A DNA stretch of 64,000 nucleotides. Origin: Bacteroidota bacterium (lineage in GTDB: Bacteria; Bacteroidota; Bacteroidia; Chitinophagales; Chitinophagaceae). Made by a program: the position numbers and the translations under genes. The notes below the pieces were generated by a model. The model was given only the letters and a program-made list of their open reading frames with translations. It did not search any database and was not told the origin of the DNA. Shown piece by piece: positions 37,812-47,792 of this stretch (position 1 is the stretch's first letter; every line of letters starts with the position of its first letter). The stretch lies in contig JABDAN010000005.1 of assembly GCA_013289175.1 (NCBI GenBank), positions 23,016-87,015 on the forward strand, given 5' to 3'.

Positions 37812-39711
37812 ATGTGACAGCTTTTATGGCGAATTCTATCTTTGTCCCGGCGGGTTGTTGGTTTTCATCAAAGAGGTCCGTGATCTTAACACTGTCGGAG
37901 CCGTCGGAATGTTGATTGAAAATATTGATTCTATCCTGGGTGAGTTTCATTCCAACACTTTTATGAAAAGGTTTGTTCAGTTGATTGTAAACCCGGGACT
38001 GGTCCCTTCCGATTCCATTGTCCTGTATGGTATAGTGGATCATATTGTTCTTTAATTTGACTTGCACACAAATTTTCAGATCCGGTCGCTCGCTGGGTCC
38101 GATGCCATGGTTAATGGCATTTTCCAGGAAAGGCTGAACCAGCAGTGCTGGTACGTGAAATTCGCCATGCAAAAGCTGGGGATCCATGGTACAACAATAA
38201 ACAAATTTGTTGTTGAAGCGCAGCTGTTCCAGGTCGATGTATAGTTGCAAGGAGCTGATATCCTTATTGATTTCAATGAACTCATTGATGCTGCTGTCTA
38301 GTATGGTCCGAATAAAACGTGCGAATTTATTGAGGTAGTCAGAGGCGAGTTTTTTCTCGTTCTGCATGATAAAATTTTCGATACTATTCAGGCTGTTAAA
38401 AAAAAAGTGCGGATTCATTTGAGCCTGAAGGGCCTGCATTTCCGTTTCGGCTATTTTTTGCCTGTACTGGGATTCGTTGCGGAGTTTTTTTGTCTGGAAG
38501 GACTTGTAAAGTAAAACAGCCACGAAAAGAAGAAGGAAGAAACCAACACCACTCAGGACCAGCAAGATGTTTTTAAATTCCAACTGTTTTCGCTGGGCCT
38601 CAGTGAGTTGTTTGAGCGTATTGTATTCCAGTTCTTTTTTTTTGACCGTCCATTCCGATTCGGTTACGATGACATCCCGACGGTTATTTTCGGAGAACAG
38701 GGAATCCCGGATAGATTTAAACATCTTAAAATAATACAAGGATGAATCCTTGTTTTTCAGGTCGTCATATACAGAGGACAGGGCATCTGCCGCCTGGGAG
38801 CGGCCCTCTGCAAAATGAGTTTGTGTTGCCAGTTGGAGGGCCCGGGTCAGAAGCACCGTTTTGTCGTGGTCGGTAATATGTTTTAAATATTTGGCCTGCG
38901 CCAGATAGGCCTGGTATTCATTTCTGATGTCTCCATTTTTTCTGGCTACCTCAATAGCCTTGTTAAAATAATAACCGGCTGAATCCGTCTGGTTGTTGAT
39001 CGCAAATAATTTCCCATAACCATTATAGAACTGGGACAAAACATAAGGTTCTTTGGTCCGGAGGGCAAAGGGCATGCCGGTGTCCAAATTTTTTTTTGCA
39101 TCACTGAACAATCCCTGTTCCAGATCACATCGGTGAAGGAGCTCATAATTTATGGCTACGCCGTGCCAGGCATTCAACTGCATATTTATCCCGATGGCTT
39201 CCGTCGCATATTTACGGCACTTTGCGTATTCCCGCAGGGATGCAAAATTCTCTCCAATGTTATTGAGTCCGACTGCCTCTAATCGCTTCGATCCACAGGA
39301 TCTGGCCAGGTCAATGGCTTTAAAATAGGCTGTATTGCTTTGTTCAAAATTGCCTCCCGAAGAGAACAAAATTCCCAGATTGATGTCTGCCAGGGCCATA
39401 CCATACGTAAAATGAAGGGAGTCGCTTAGAAATGCTACTCTTTGATAATAGGCAAAGGATTTGTCCACATCTGTTTCACTCAACATATAACTGAGGTGGT
39501 GAAGCACGTGAATTTTCAGCGAATCATTCGGCGTATACTCGTTCAGCCATTGGGTCAGGCTGTCTACTTCATTTTTCTGGGCCTGAATAAACCGGGGAAG
39601 GACAACCAAAAAAAAGATAAAAAAAAGGGCACGGAAGGGTTGGAGGTTAGGGGTTATATAATTCTTTAATTTTTTTCCCTTTGACGGGTTATTCTTGTAA
39701 TCAGCAATCAT
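37780..39711 (-). CDS. LytS-like sensor kinase with TPR repeats
   Basis: MQALQAQMNPHFFFNSLNSIENFI; TPR-like N-terminus; overlaps response regulator by 32 nt. Confidence 0.93.
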   Translation of the reverse strand: MIADYKNNPSKGKKLKNYITPNLQPFRALFFIFFLVVLPRFIQAQKNEVDSLTQWLNEYTPNDSLKIHVLHHLSYMLSETDVDKSFAYYQRVAFLSDSLHFTYGMALADINLGILFSSGGNFEQSNTAYFKAIDLARSCGSKRLEAVGLNNIGENFASLREYAKCRKYATEAIGINMQLNAWHGVAINYELLHRCDLEQGLFSDAKKNLDTGMPFALRTKEPYVLSQFYNGYGKLFAINNQTDSAGYYFNKAIEVARKNGDIRNEYQAYLAQAKYLKHITDHDKTVLLTRALQLATQTHFAEGRSQAADALSSVYDDLKNKDSSLYYFKMFKSIRDSLFSENNRRDVIVTESEWTVKKKELEYNTLKQLTEAQRKQLEFKNILLVLSGVGFFLLLFVAVLLYKSFQTKKLRNESQYRQKIAETEMQALQAQMNPHFFFNSLNSIENFIMQNEKKLASDYLNKFARFIRTILDSSINEFIEINKDISSLQLYIDLEQLRFNNKFVYCCTMDPQLLHGEFHVPALLVQPFLENAINHGIGPSERPDLKICVQVKLKNNMIHYTIQDNGIGRDQSRVYNQLNKPFHKSVGMKLTQDRINIFNQHSDGSDSVKITDLFDENQQPAGTKIEFAIKAVTYANAQSYSDR

Positions 39712-39742
39712 TAACAGCTTAGATTTTTTCTAAGGTAAACAA

Positions 39743-40801
39743 TTATGTATTTGCTTTTTGCATCAAAGCCTGCGGTGTCCGGGCCATGATCCACATGTCA
39801 TAAAGCAAATTGGACTTGTCAGCATAATCTATATCCAGGTTAATTCTCTCAAGGTCGGACATAATGGACTGGCCTCTTTTTTTTATTTGCCAGAGGCCTG
39901 TAATGCCTGCGGGTGCCAGAAATCTTTTGGCAAGCACATCGGTGGTAAGTGTTTCGGCTTCGTACAAGGGTAAAGGGCGATTGCCGACCAGGGACATGTT
40001 CCCCATGAGGACGTTCAACAACTGTGGCAGTTCGTCCAAACTGGTATTTCTTAGAAACTTTCCTACGCGGGTGATACGTGGGTCATTTTCAATTTTGAAA
40101 AACCGCACCAATTCTGAGTCCCGGTATTGGTTTAAGTGGGCAAATTTGTTTCTGCATTGATCGGCACCCGTAAACATCGTTCTGAATTTGTAGAAATCAA
40201 ATATGCGATATCCCTTTCCGGCTCTTTGGGAAATGTAGAAAATTTTGCCACGGGACTCCATCCGAATCGCACACGCGATACATAAAAAGACCGGGGTGAG
40301 AAAAACGAGTGCCGTAAAGCTTACCAGTATGTCGAAGCTTCTCTTTAAAAACCCTTGAAGGGTTTTGGGTAACCGGACCCGGAGGGTTTCTCTTTCCGGT
40401 TCATGGTGACCTTTTTTGAACTTTTGCAGAAAACGGATTTTTGTAGCCAAACAGTCTTCATCCCATTCTTTTAGGTTGAGGAGATCATCTACCGATTGAT
40501 GGCAGACGAAAAGGTCGTTTTCCCGGAGGGTTAAGTTGTCCGCATGAATTATAAAAGGTATGTGGCTGAGACCTTCCTGTTTGGATAAGATACGGGCCCA
40601 TTGTCTGACAGCTGCCAATCCGAACGCCGATTCGCAACATATCACCTCCGGCTGGAGTGTATTTTCCCGGCTGAGGGCAGCCATCACCTCCTCAAGATTG
40701 CAGGAAGCATAACCGTGCTTATAAATACTGACCAGTTTTGTAATGTTTGCACGATCGTCGCCGATATAGTAGAAGCCCGTCATGCTTTCCCGCAATTTCA
40801 T
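39743..40801 (-). CDS. Sugar transferase (WcaJ/undecaprenyl-phosphate type) with N-terminal receiver-like domain
   Basis: KRSFDILVSFTALVFLTPVFL; RAGKGYRIFDFYKFRTM; TRVGKFLRNTSLDELPQLLNVLMGNMSLVGNRPLP. Confidence 0.9.
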   Translation of the reverse strand: MKLRESMTGFYYIGDDRANITKLVSIYKHGYASCNLEEVMAALSRENTLQPEVICCESAFGLAAVRQWARILSKQEGLSHIPFIIHADNLTLRENDLFVCHQSVDDLLNLKEWDEDCLATKIRFLQKFKKGHHEPERETLRVRLPKTLQGFLKRSFDILVSFTALVFLTPVFLCIACAIRMESRGKIFYISQRAGKGYRIFDFYKFRTMFTGADQCRNKFAHLNQYRDSELVRFFKIENDPRITRVGKFLRNTSLDELPQLLNVLMGNMSLVGNRPLPLYEAETLTTDVLAKRFLAPAGITGLWQIKKRGQSIMSDLERINLDIDYADKSNLLYDMWIMARTPQALMQKANT

Positions 40802-40910
40802 AGAAGAGGTTTAATGGTAATGATATTCAACACGTGCGACTTGAATACGATACCAAATTAAACCGATAGCATGCGGGAAAAAAGCGGGAATGTGTAACCT
40901 GCTCAATTGA

Positions 40911-41771
40911 TCATGTAACTGGCGGGTAGGCCACAACTTCTTGGCGGGACACCCCCAAACCGTCTATTCCCAGCTCAACGATGTCACCTGCTGTAAGATA
41001 CAAGGGCGGTTTCATGCCCAGGCCCACCCCGGCCGGTGTTCCGGTTGAGATGATGTCTCCGGGAAGCAGAGTCATAAACTGACTGACATAAGAGATCAGG
41101 TATGGAACTTTAAAAATCATATTGGATGTGTTGCCCTCCTGCATCTTTTTGCCATTCACTGTCAGCCAGAGCCCAAGATGGTCCGTATCGGGCAATTCAT
41201 CCGGAGTGGCCAAAAAAGGTCCCAGCGGAGCAAAATGATCGCAGCCCTTGCCTTTGTCCCAGGTGCCACCCCTTTCGATCTGAAACTCCCGCTCACTCAC
41301 ATCGTTGTGCAGGCAATAGCCCGCGACATATTCCAGGGCTCTTTCCTCCGGGACATAGGATGCCTTTTTTTTGATGACAATCGCCAATTCAACCTCCCAG
41401 TCAGTCTTTTTAGAATTTTTGGGGATGATAATGTGATCAAAAGGGCCACAAAGGGCCGTGGTGGCCTTCAGGAAAATTACGGGTTCCGCCGGAGGCTGGG
41501 CCTTGGTTTCGCGGGCATGATCCACGTAGTTCAAGCCAATACACACCAGTTTGGAAGGCCTGGCTACGGGAGAAGCCAGTAAAACCGGGGAATGAATGGC
41601 AGGAAGCTTACCGGGGTGGTTGGCCAGAAATGATACCAGGCGGTCCAGACCCCCGGTTTCAAAAAAAGCCTCATTGAAATCTTCGCCGAAGGAGCTCAGG
41701 TCATAAAATTGTCCTTCGATGATGATGCCGGGTAGGGTTTTTTGGCCCTTTCTCCACCTGATTAGTTTCAT
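40911..41771 (-). CDS. Fumarylacetoacetate hydrolase family protein
   Basis: KLVCIGLNYVDHARET; DWEVELAIVIKKKA; GDIISTGTPAGVGLGMKPP. Confidence 0.93.
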   Translation of the reverse strand: MKLIRWRKGQKTLPGIIIEGQFYDLSSFGEDFNEAFFETGGLDRLVSFLANHPGKLPAIHSPVLLASPVARPSKLVCIGLNYVDHARETKAQPPAEPVIFLKATTALCGPFDHIIIPKNSKKTDWEVELAIVIKKKASYVPEERALEYVAGYCLHNDVSEREFQIERGGTWDKGKGCDHFAPLGPFLATPDELPDTDHLGLWLTVNGKKMQEGNTSNMIFKVPYLISYVSQFMTLLPGDIISTGTPAGVGLGMKPPLYLTAGDIVELGIDGLGVSRQEVVAYPPVT

Positions 41772-41854
41772 TTGACATGTATTTTCAATCCAGGAGTAAG
41801 GTAAATAAATCACCCGGGAATGGTTATATTTACCAGAATCTAAACATTGTTACT

Positions 41855-42244
41855 GTGGCACCAAAATCAAAAACAGCAGTTCAGGCCGTGAAAACAGCGC
41901 CAGAAACCGCTAAACCAGAAGCAAAAGTGCCGGTTAAGCGCAAATCTCCTCAGAAGATCTCCGTTACCAAGATATTCCATGAAAAGGAGGTTCCCATGGC
42001 ACAGATCGAAAAGACCAATGTGGATCACCATATGGCAAAAAAATACCTGACCAAGTACCTGGACAGAGATCCTACGGAGGCCGATATTGACAAAGCGACC
42101 ATTATCAAAAAATCTGATTCCATCAGTTATTTAAAATATGGCGGAAAACTCCTTGGAACCATGACCAAGACCATCTATCAGACCGCCGAGCAAAAAAAAG
42201 CCGGAAAGGGTATAGGGGTAAAAATGGAGTTCAAACCCAAATAG
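41855..42244 (+). CDS. Hypothetical protein with Lys/Ala/Pro-rich N-terminus
   Basis: VAPKSKTAVQAVKTAPETAKPEAKVPVKRK...; GTG start preferred over ATG 41777, which would crowd the divergent gene. Confidence 0.5.
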   Translation: MAPKSKTAVQAVKTAPETAKPEAKVPVKRKSPQKISVTKIFHEKEVPMAQIEKTNVDHHMAKKYLTKYLDRDPTEADIDKATIIKKSDSISYLKYGGKLLGTMTKTIYQTAEQKKAGKGIGVKMEFKPK

Positions 42245-42246
42245 AC

Positions 42247-43167
42247 TCAATACCTGCTTTTTTGCTGGACCTGTGACCATTCATATTTCTCGGCATGTGC
42301 TGCCGGCTGGATGGGTTTATTGTACAACGCTGCCCACACTTTTGTAAAACAGGCCCCATAGTAGAAAATAAAAGAAGAATAAAAAACAAAGAGCAGGAGC
42401 AGAACGGAGGATGTACTCGCACCATAAATGGTTTTCATACTGCTATAAGTTAACAACCATTGGAGAATTATTTTCCCCAGGGTAAACAACAATCCGGTAA
42501 ATGTTGCGCCCGCCAGAACCGTCTTCCACGAAGGTCGGGCGTCGGGTAAAAATTTAAACAGAAGGGAAAACCAAATCGTTACCAAAATAAAGGAAACAAC
42601 TTGCCGAAGGAAATAGACAAGCTGAATTCCTTGAACAGCCTGGGTATTGGAATCGCGACGAACAAAGGCCAGTCCGCCTTCAAAGACCAAAACCACCATA
42701 AACAGCATGCCGGCAATCATGATTACCAGAAATGCCTTCATCCGGTTCAGCATCTCAAACTTAAATCCCGTCGGCCGGACCGTTCGGATATTCCATAGTT
42801 GATTTAACGAGTCTTTAATGACTTTTATAAGTGTAGTAGCCACAAAAATCAAAAAAAGAAATCCAAACGTCGCTTCATACCAGTTTCTGAAAAGCAAACG
42901 AACGTTGAAAAGGATCTCGCGCAATTCCCCGGCAGTGTTTTTTCCTACCACTTGACCCAGGTTATGAAAAAGTTGGCGCGCCATAAATCGGGGGGTCAAC
43001 ACCAGTCCGAACACCTGAATTAAAATTAACAAAACAGCAGGTAGGGCAAATGTTGTAAAAAATGCCGTCGCCCCTGCCATACGCAAAGGATCATTGAGCT
43101 TGAATTCTTCCAGCGCGTCGCCAAATAGTTTCAGAATTTTTGTCTTTTTTTTGGGAAAAGCCTTCAT
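42247..43167 (-). CDS. YihY/BrkB-family membrane protein
   Basis: GATAFFTTFALPAVLLILIQVFG; LLFKFLPDARPSWKTVLAGATFTGLLFTLGK; YGASTSSVLLLLFVFYSSFIFYYGACF. Confidence 0.9.
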   Translation of the reverse strand: MKAFPKKKTKILKLFGDALEEFKLNDPLRMAGATAFFTTFALPAVLLILIQVFGLVLTPRFMARQLFHNLGQVVGKNTAGELREILFNVRLLFRNWYEATFGFLFLIFVATTLIKVIKDSLNQLWNIRTVRPTGFKFEMLNRMKAFLVIMIAGMLFMVVLVFEGGLAFVRRDSNTQAVQGIQLVYFLRQVVSFILVTIWFSLLFKFLPDARPSWKTVLAGATFTGLLFTLGKIILQWLLTYSSMKTIYGASTSSVLLLLFVFYSSFIFYYGACFTKVWAALYNKPIQPAAHAEKYEWSQVQQKSRY

Positions 43168-43341
43168 GGAGTTGTGAAATTAGGCAGGGCACCTGGGCTC
43201 GGCTCAGGACCTGCCCCCTAAGTTAGGCAAGTAATTTAGGTTTACACCGGGATCTCTACCCAGGTGGTTGGAAAAGGTCTCTGATGGATCTGCATGCCAA
43301 GGCACAGAATTTGAAGCGTTGCCGTATTAAATTGATCTATT

Positions 43342-43533
43342 ATGAAACAAACAAACCAGGATCAGGATACCAAACACCAGGGGAATTCTGACCAGCAAAA
43401 AAAGACGGGAGCCATGCAGAACGGAAAAAACGAAAATCCGCAACAACATGGTCGTTCTACCCAGGATAGTAACAAGCAAAGTGGAAACAAATCATCAGAT
43501 TGGCAAAAAGATAAACAGTCCAATAAAAAATAG
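43342..43533 (+). CDS. Small Gln/Asn/Lys-rich hydrophilic protein
   Basis: 63 aa low-complexity ORF followed by terminator. Confidence 0.55.
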   Translation: MKQTNQDQDTKHQGNSDQQKKTGAMQNGKNENPQQHGRSTQDSNKQSGNKSSDWQKDKQSNKK

Positions 43534-43551
43534 CAAGCGGAATGCATCTAG

Positions 43552-43587
43552 TAAAACCTGCCCCTCCAGGCAGGTTTTACTTTTTTT
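43552..43587 (+). terminator. Rho-independent terminator
   Basis: aaaacctgcc-cctcca-ggcaggtttt acttttttt. Confidence 0.85.
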
Positions 43588-43816
43588 ATGATAATCTGAT
43601 TATGAACTGTATACGGACGTCACATCAGCTTAATTTAATTTAAGGAGCCTTTGGTTTTATCCTTTTTTTGGGTAAATTTTATGATTAAAATCATTAATTT
43701 TGCAGCCCGAAAATAAAAAGTCCTTCGCAATACATGTCATTTTGACGTTTATAGCCAATGACCAGAATCGACGGCGAGCAGATATTATCTGATCGAATAT
43801 CATAATCATTTCTGTC

Positions 43817-45280
43817 ATGACGGATTTCCCCGAAAATAACAAGAGCCCTAGATCACTCAATCATTTCAATCTGGAAGAAAGGCGTATTAACAAATCCGAT
43901 TTGTCCGATTTGATCATCAATAACCTGCCCGGTATTTTTTATCTCTTGGACGAGTCCGGTAGAAATATTCGCTGGAATAAAAATTTCGAAATCATATCCG
44001 AATACAGCAACGAGGAAATTGAAAAAATGCATCCGATTGATTTCTTCGACGAACGAGACCATGATCAAATAAAAGCCGCCATCCGCAAAGTTTTTGAGGA
44101 GGGATTTCATGAAGTGGAGATGGAAATTGTCACCAAGACGGGCAAGCGGTTGCTCTTTCATCTGAATGGGACAACTGTAAAATACGAAGGCAAACCCTGT
44201 CTTCTGGGCTCGGGTATTGACCTGTCTGCAAGGCATGAAGCCCAAAGGGGAGAAAAAGAAAATGATAAAAAATACCGGTCTTTATTTGAACAAGCATCTG
44301 ACCCCATTCTTATAACAGATTTCGAAGGGAATTTTACGGACGTGAACGGAAGTTTATGCAAACTGTTTGGCTACAGCAAACGGGAACTTTTGCGGATGAA
44401 TATTCGTTCCTTGGTTTGTCCGTTCCAATTGAAGGAAAGACCCCTGCGCAACGACCTGTTGATGAAGGGTAAACATATTTTTAGTGATCGAATCATGATT
44501 CATAAAAATGGCACCCTGATTGAAACAGAGGCCAACCTGAAGAAATTTGGGGAAGACCGGATCATGGCTATTGTACGGGATGTTACCGAAATGCGCCGGA
44601 TGCAACGGGAGATGGAGCATGAACGATTGGAACTAAAGGTGCAGGAACAAAAAAAGATCACCCGGGCTGTTATCAAGGCCCAGGAAAGGGAAAGGAATAT
44701 CATCGGAAAAGAATTGCACGACAATGTCAGTCAGCTGCTGTCCAATACCAGGATGTGCCTAAGCACGGCAAAACAGACACCGGCCGGGAAAAAGGATTTT
44801 GTAACCAAGTCCCTTCGCCTCATCGATGCAACCATTTTTGAAATCCGGGTGCTGAGCAAGAAACATGTGACGCCTTTGAAGGGCTTTGATTTAAAGGAAC
44901 AAATTGAATCCCTGATTAAAATAATGGAAGAAGGGATCGGATTTAAGATATCCTTGGACTACGATATACCCGATCAACCTGAAGTATCGGATGATTTAAA
45001 GCTGAATATTTATCGTATTATTCAAGAACAATTGAATAATGTATATAAACATGCTTCAGCTTCCAAGGTTCAGATCAAGATGCAACTAAAAAAGGAAAAG
45101 ATTTATATGTCTTTACACGACAACGGCATCGGGTTCGAAATTGGCCTTAAGAAAAGCGGGGTCGGAATCGTCAATATCGTGAACCGGGTGGAATCATTCA
45201 ACGGGGAAGTAAAGTTTGAATCCAATGCCCAGGCTGGTAGCAAACTGGAATTCTTCATTCCATTGTCTTTTCAACCCTAG
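43817..45280 (+). CDS. PAS-domain sensor histidine kinase (NarL/DegS-type)
   Basis: Two PAS regions (FYLLDESGRNIRWNKNFEII; DPILITDFEGNFTDVNGSLCKLFGYSKREL); AQERERNIIGKELHDNVSQLLSNTRM. Confidence 0.92.
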   Translation: MTDFPENNKSPRSLNHFNLEERRINKSDLSDLIINNLPGIFYLLDESGRNIRWNKNFEIISEYSNEEIEKMHPIDFFDERDHDQIKAAIRKVFEEGFHEVEMEIVTKTGKRLLFHLNGTTVKYEGKPCLLGSGIDLSARHEAQRGEKENDKKYRSLFEQASDPILITDFEGNFTDVNGSLCKLFGYSKRELLRMNIRSLVCPFQLKERPLRNDLLMKGKHIFSDRIMIHKNGTLIETEANLKKFGEDRIMAIVRDVTEMRRMQREMEHERLELKVQEQKKITRAVIKAQERERNIIGKELHDNVSQLLSNTRMCLSTAKQTPAGKKDFVTKSLRLIDATIFEIRVLSKKHVTPLKGFDLKEQIESLIKIMEEGIGFKISLDYDIPDQPEVSDDLKLNIYRIIQEQLNNVYKHASASKVQIKMQLKKEKIYMSLHDNGIGFEIGLKKSGVGIVNIVNRVESFNGEVKFESNAQAGSKLEFFIPLSFQP

Positions 45281-45930
45281 TCTTTCATCAGTCCGTGTGC
45301 CTGAAGTTCGGTAACGAGCATCTGGGTATACTGTTTACTGGCCTTTACGATGTCTGGCGGATTCACCACTTTGGATTGCATAGAGATGAGCATTTTTTCC
45401 GTATTGGCATTGAAAAGATTGCTTTCGATATAATAAGTTTTGCTGGTAGAGTAATATCCGGGCGAATAAAAATTAGGCGTATATGCGTAATATCCGCTGT
45501 AATAATATCCGTAACCGGCGTAGGGCACATAAACTCCGGAAGAACTACCCTGAACATAGTGGGTTTTGTCCTCCTGGTCCACCACGGCGATGGTAAAAAT
45601 TCCATCGCAGCCCAGATCGCGGATGGCTTTTAGCAGCACATCCGTTTTGGGTAATTGATCCAAAGTAACGATCGGTCCAAAGGCATCAATGCTTTTCACT
45701 GTTTTAATCCTCTTGGCTTCGGCGGCTGCGGCCAAATCCGTTTCCAGGTTCAGCTGGGCGTCATAATTCTGGGTCATCGCGAAAATAAAAATCTTGTGTT
45801 TACCGGGTTGGGGAACGGGCATATCTTTTTGATTCACCCAGGTAGCCATGATGCGCATGGATGAACTGGGAGCACAGGCTGATAGCAGAGACAAGAGAAA
45901 CGCTGATCCGAAGATTTTTAGTTTGGACAT
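45277..45930 (-). CDS. Lipoprotein, DUF4136-like
   Basis: LLSLLSACAPSSSMRIMATW; Tyr/Gly-rich segment. Confidence 0.6.
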   Translation of the reverse strand: MSKLKIFGSAFLLSLLSACAPSSSMRIMATWVNQKDMPVPQPGKHKIFIFAMTQNYDAQLNLETDLAAAAEAKRIKTVKSIDAFGPIVTLDQLPKTDVLLKAIRDLGCDGIFTIAVVDQEDKTHYVQGSSSGVYVPYAGYGYYYSGYYAYTPNFYSPGYYSTSKTYYIESNLFNANTEKMLISMQSKVVNPPDIVKASKQYTQMLVTELQAHGLMKD

Positions 45931-46070
45931 AACAATGCTTGAAGTGAGGGGAAATTAAATCTGCCTGCAACATACGCAATTGATTTGGCTTCGCCCATTT
46001 AAGGACCCACTACGGATATTCATGGTGAAAGGGAGGGAAGAAAAATTCTTTCCACCCCCTTTAAATTCTC

Positions 46071-47780
46071 CTATAATTCTTGGCGTTTCATTTGTCCGAT
46101 GGCATGGTCACAGGCGCGGGCAGTGAGCGCCATATAAGTCAATGAAGGATTTTGAGTGGAGGTACTCGTCATGCAGGCCCCGTCGGAGATATATACATTG
46201 GGGCAGGCGTGCAACTGGTTGAATTTGTTGAGCATGGAAGTCTTTGGATCCTTTCCCATGCGTACACCTCCCATCTCATGAATATCCAGACCCGGCGCCT
46301 GATGGGAATCATAGGTTTGAATTTGAGTAAATCCCGCCCGGGTATACATTTCAGTTAGTTGTTCCATAAAATCTTTCACCATCTTGTTGTCGTTGTCGTC
46401 GTAGTCAACGGAAAAATTCAGCAAGGGAACACCCCAATGATCGGTCTTGACCGGATCCAAACTCAGAAAATTACTTTCTTTCGGAATGGTTTCTCCCATC
46501 ATCTGAGATCCGATGCGCCAAGGACCCGGATCTTTTTTCGCCAGATTGTTTTTTAATTCAACACCAAAACCATCTTGCTTTTGTTCGGAGTACCGGTTCG
46601 CGGAAAAAACCGATGCGTATCCTCGGAGAAAATCTGTTTCCTGTCTGCGGACATTGCGGAATCGTGGAATATATGCACTCGTGGGTCGACCGCCGGCGGT
46701 GGACCTGTCTGGATATCCTTCGTATTGGGCTGAGATATGCCCCCGGTAGTTGTGAAAGGCAAAGTATTTTCCCAGTACTCCACTGTCATTGCCCAATCCA
46801 TGGGGAAAACGACTGGATTTTGAATTTAATAGAATGAGATTGGAATTGGTGGCTGCTGCATTCAAGAAAATTACCCGGGCAAAATATTCTGTCACCTCTT
46901 TGGTATTGGCATCTACCACCAGGACACCGGTTGCTTTTCCTTTCTTCTCATCATAGACAATGGACTGCACCACTGAAAAAGGGCGAAGGGTCATATTCCC
47001 GGTTTTCATAGCCCAAGGGATGGTGGTCGAATTGGCGGCAAAATAACCGCCGAACGGACATCCCCGCTGACAGAGGTTTCTGTTTTGGCATTGCCCCCGT
47101 CCCTGTTCCAAGTGAATAGGTTTGGGTTCGGTAAGGTGTGCGCATCTTGCATAGATTACGTGGCGGTCGGGATAATTTTTTGACACAAAATCCTTGAAAT
47201 AACTTTCTACACAACTGAGCTCCAGGGGTGGTAAAAATTCTCCATCCGGCAGCACATCCAGGCCGTCTTTGTTACCGGAAATACCTGCAAATTTCTCCAC
47301 ATAACTGTACCAGGGAGCAATGTCTTTATATCGAATAGGCCAGTCAACCGAGAATCCGTCCCTGGCTGGCCCCTCATAGTCGAAATCACTCCAACGCTGG
47401 GTTTGCCTTGCCCATAACAAGGATTTTCCGCCCACCTGATAACCCCGAATCCAGTCAAAGGGTTTTGTCTGGCCATAAGGCTGATCTGTATCCTTCACGA
47501 AAAATTGCATGGCATCCTCCCGGAAAGCATAACACCGGCTCACGACGGGGTTTGCCTGCGTAATCGCTTCAGGAACCTGACCCCGGTGCTCAAATTGCCA
47601 GGGTTCCAGATTGGTTGTGGTGTAATCCTTGGTATGCACCACATTTCTTCCTCTTTCCAATACCAGGGTCTTCAATCCGTTTTCACACAATTCCTTGGCT
47701 GCCCAGCCGCCGCTCATTCCCGAACCGATCACGATCGCATCGAAAGTCCGCGCTTTGACATCATCTTTCTGGTTTCCCAT
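46071..47780 (-). CDS. GMC-family oxidoreductase
   Basis: DAIVIGSGMSGGWAAKELCENGLKTLVLERG; GGKSLLWARQTQRW; NPSLTYMALTARACDHAI. Confidence 0.93.
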   Translation of the reverse strand: MGNQKDDVKARTFDAIVIGSGMSGGWAAKELCENGLKTLVLERGRNVVHTKDYTTTNLEPWQFEHRGQVPEAITQANPVVSRCYAFREDAMQFFVKDTDQPYGQTKPFDWIRGYQVGGKSLLWARQTQRWSDFDYEGPARDGFSVDWPIRYKDIAPWYSYVEKFAGISGNKDGLDVLPDGEFLPPLELSCVESYFKDFVSKNYPDRHVIYARCAHLTEPKPIHLEQGRGQCQNRNLCQRGCPFGGYFAANSTTIPWAMKTGNMTLRPFSVVQSIVYDEKKGKATGVLVVDANTKEVTEYFARVIFLNAAATNSNLILLNSKSSRFPHGLGNDSGVLGKYFAFHNYRGHISAQYEGYPDRSTAGGRPTSAYIPRFRNVRRQETDFLRGYASVFSANRYSEQKQDGFGVELKNNLAKKDPGPWRIGSQMMGETIPKESNFLSLDPVKTDHWGVPLLNFSVDYDDNDNKMVKDFMEQLTEMYTRAGFTQIQTYDSHQAPGLDIHEMGGVRMGKDPKTSMLNKFNQLHACPNVYISDGACMTSTSTQNPSLTYMALTARACDHAIGQMKRQEL

Positions 47781-47792
47781 TTTAATATTTTG

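Noticed and set aside
43853-44245. Antisense 130-aa ORF inside the PAS histidine kinase
   Set aside because: Overlaps strongly supported kinase sequence on the other strand; no family resemblance.
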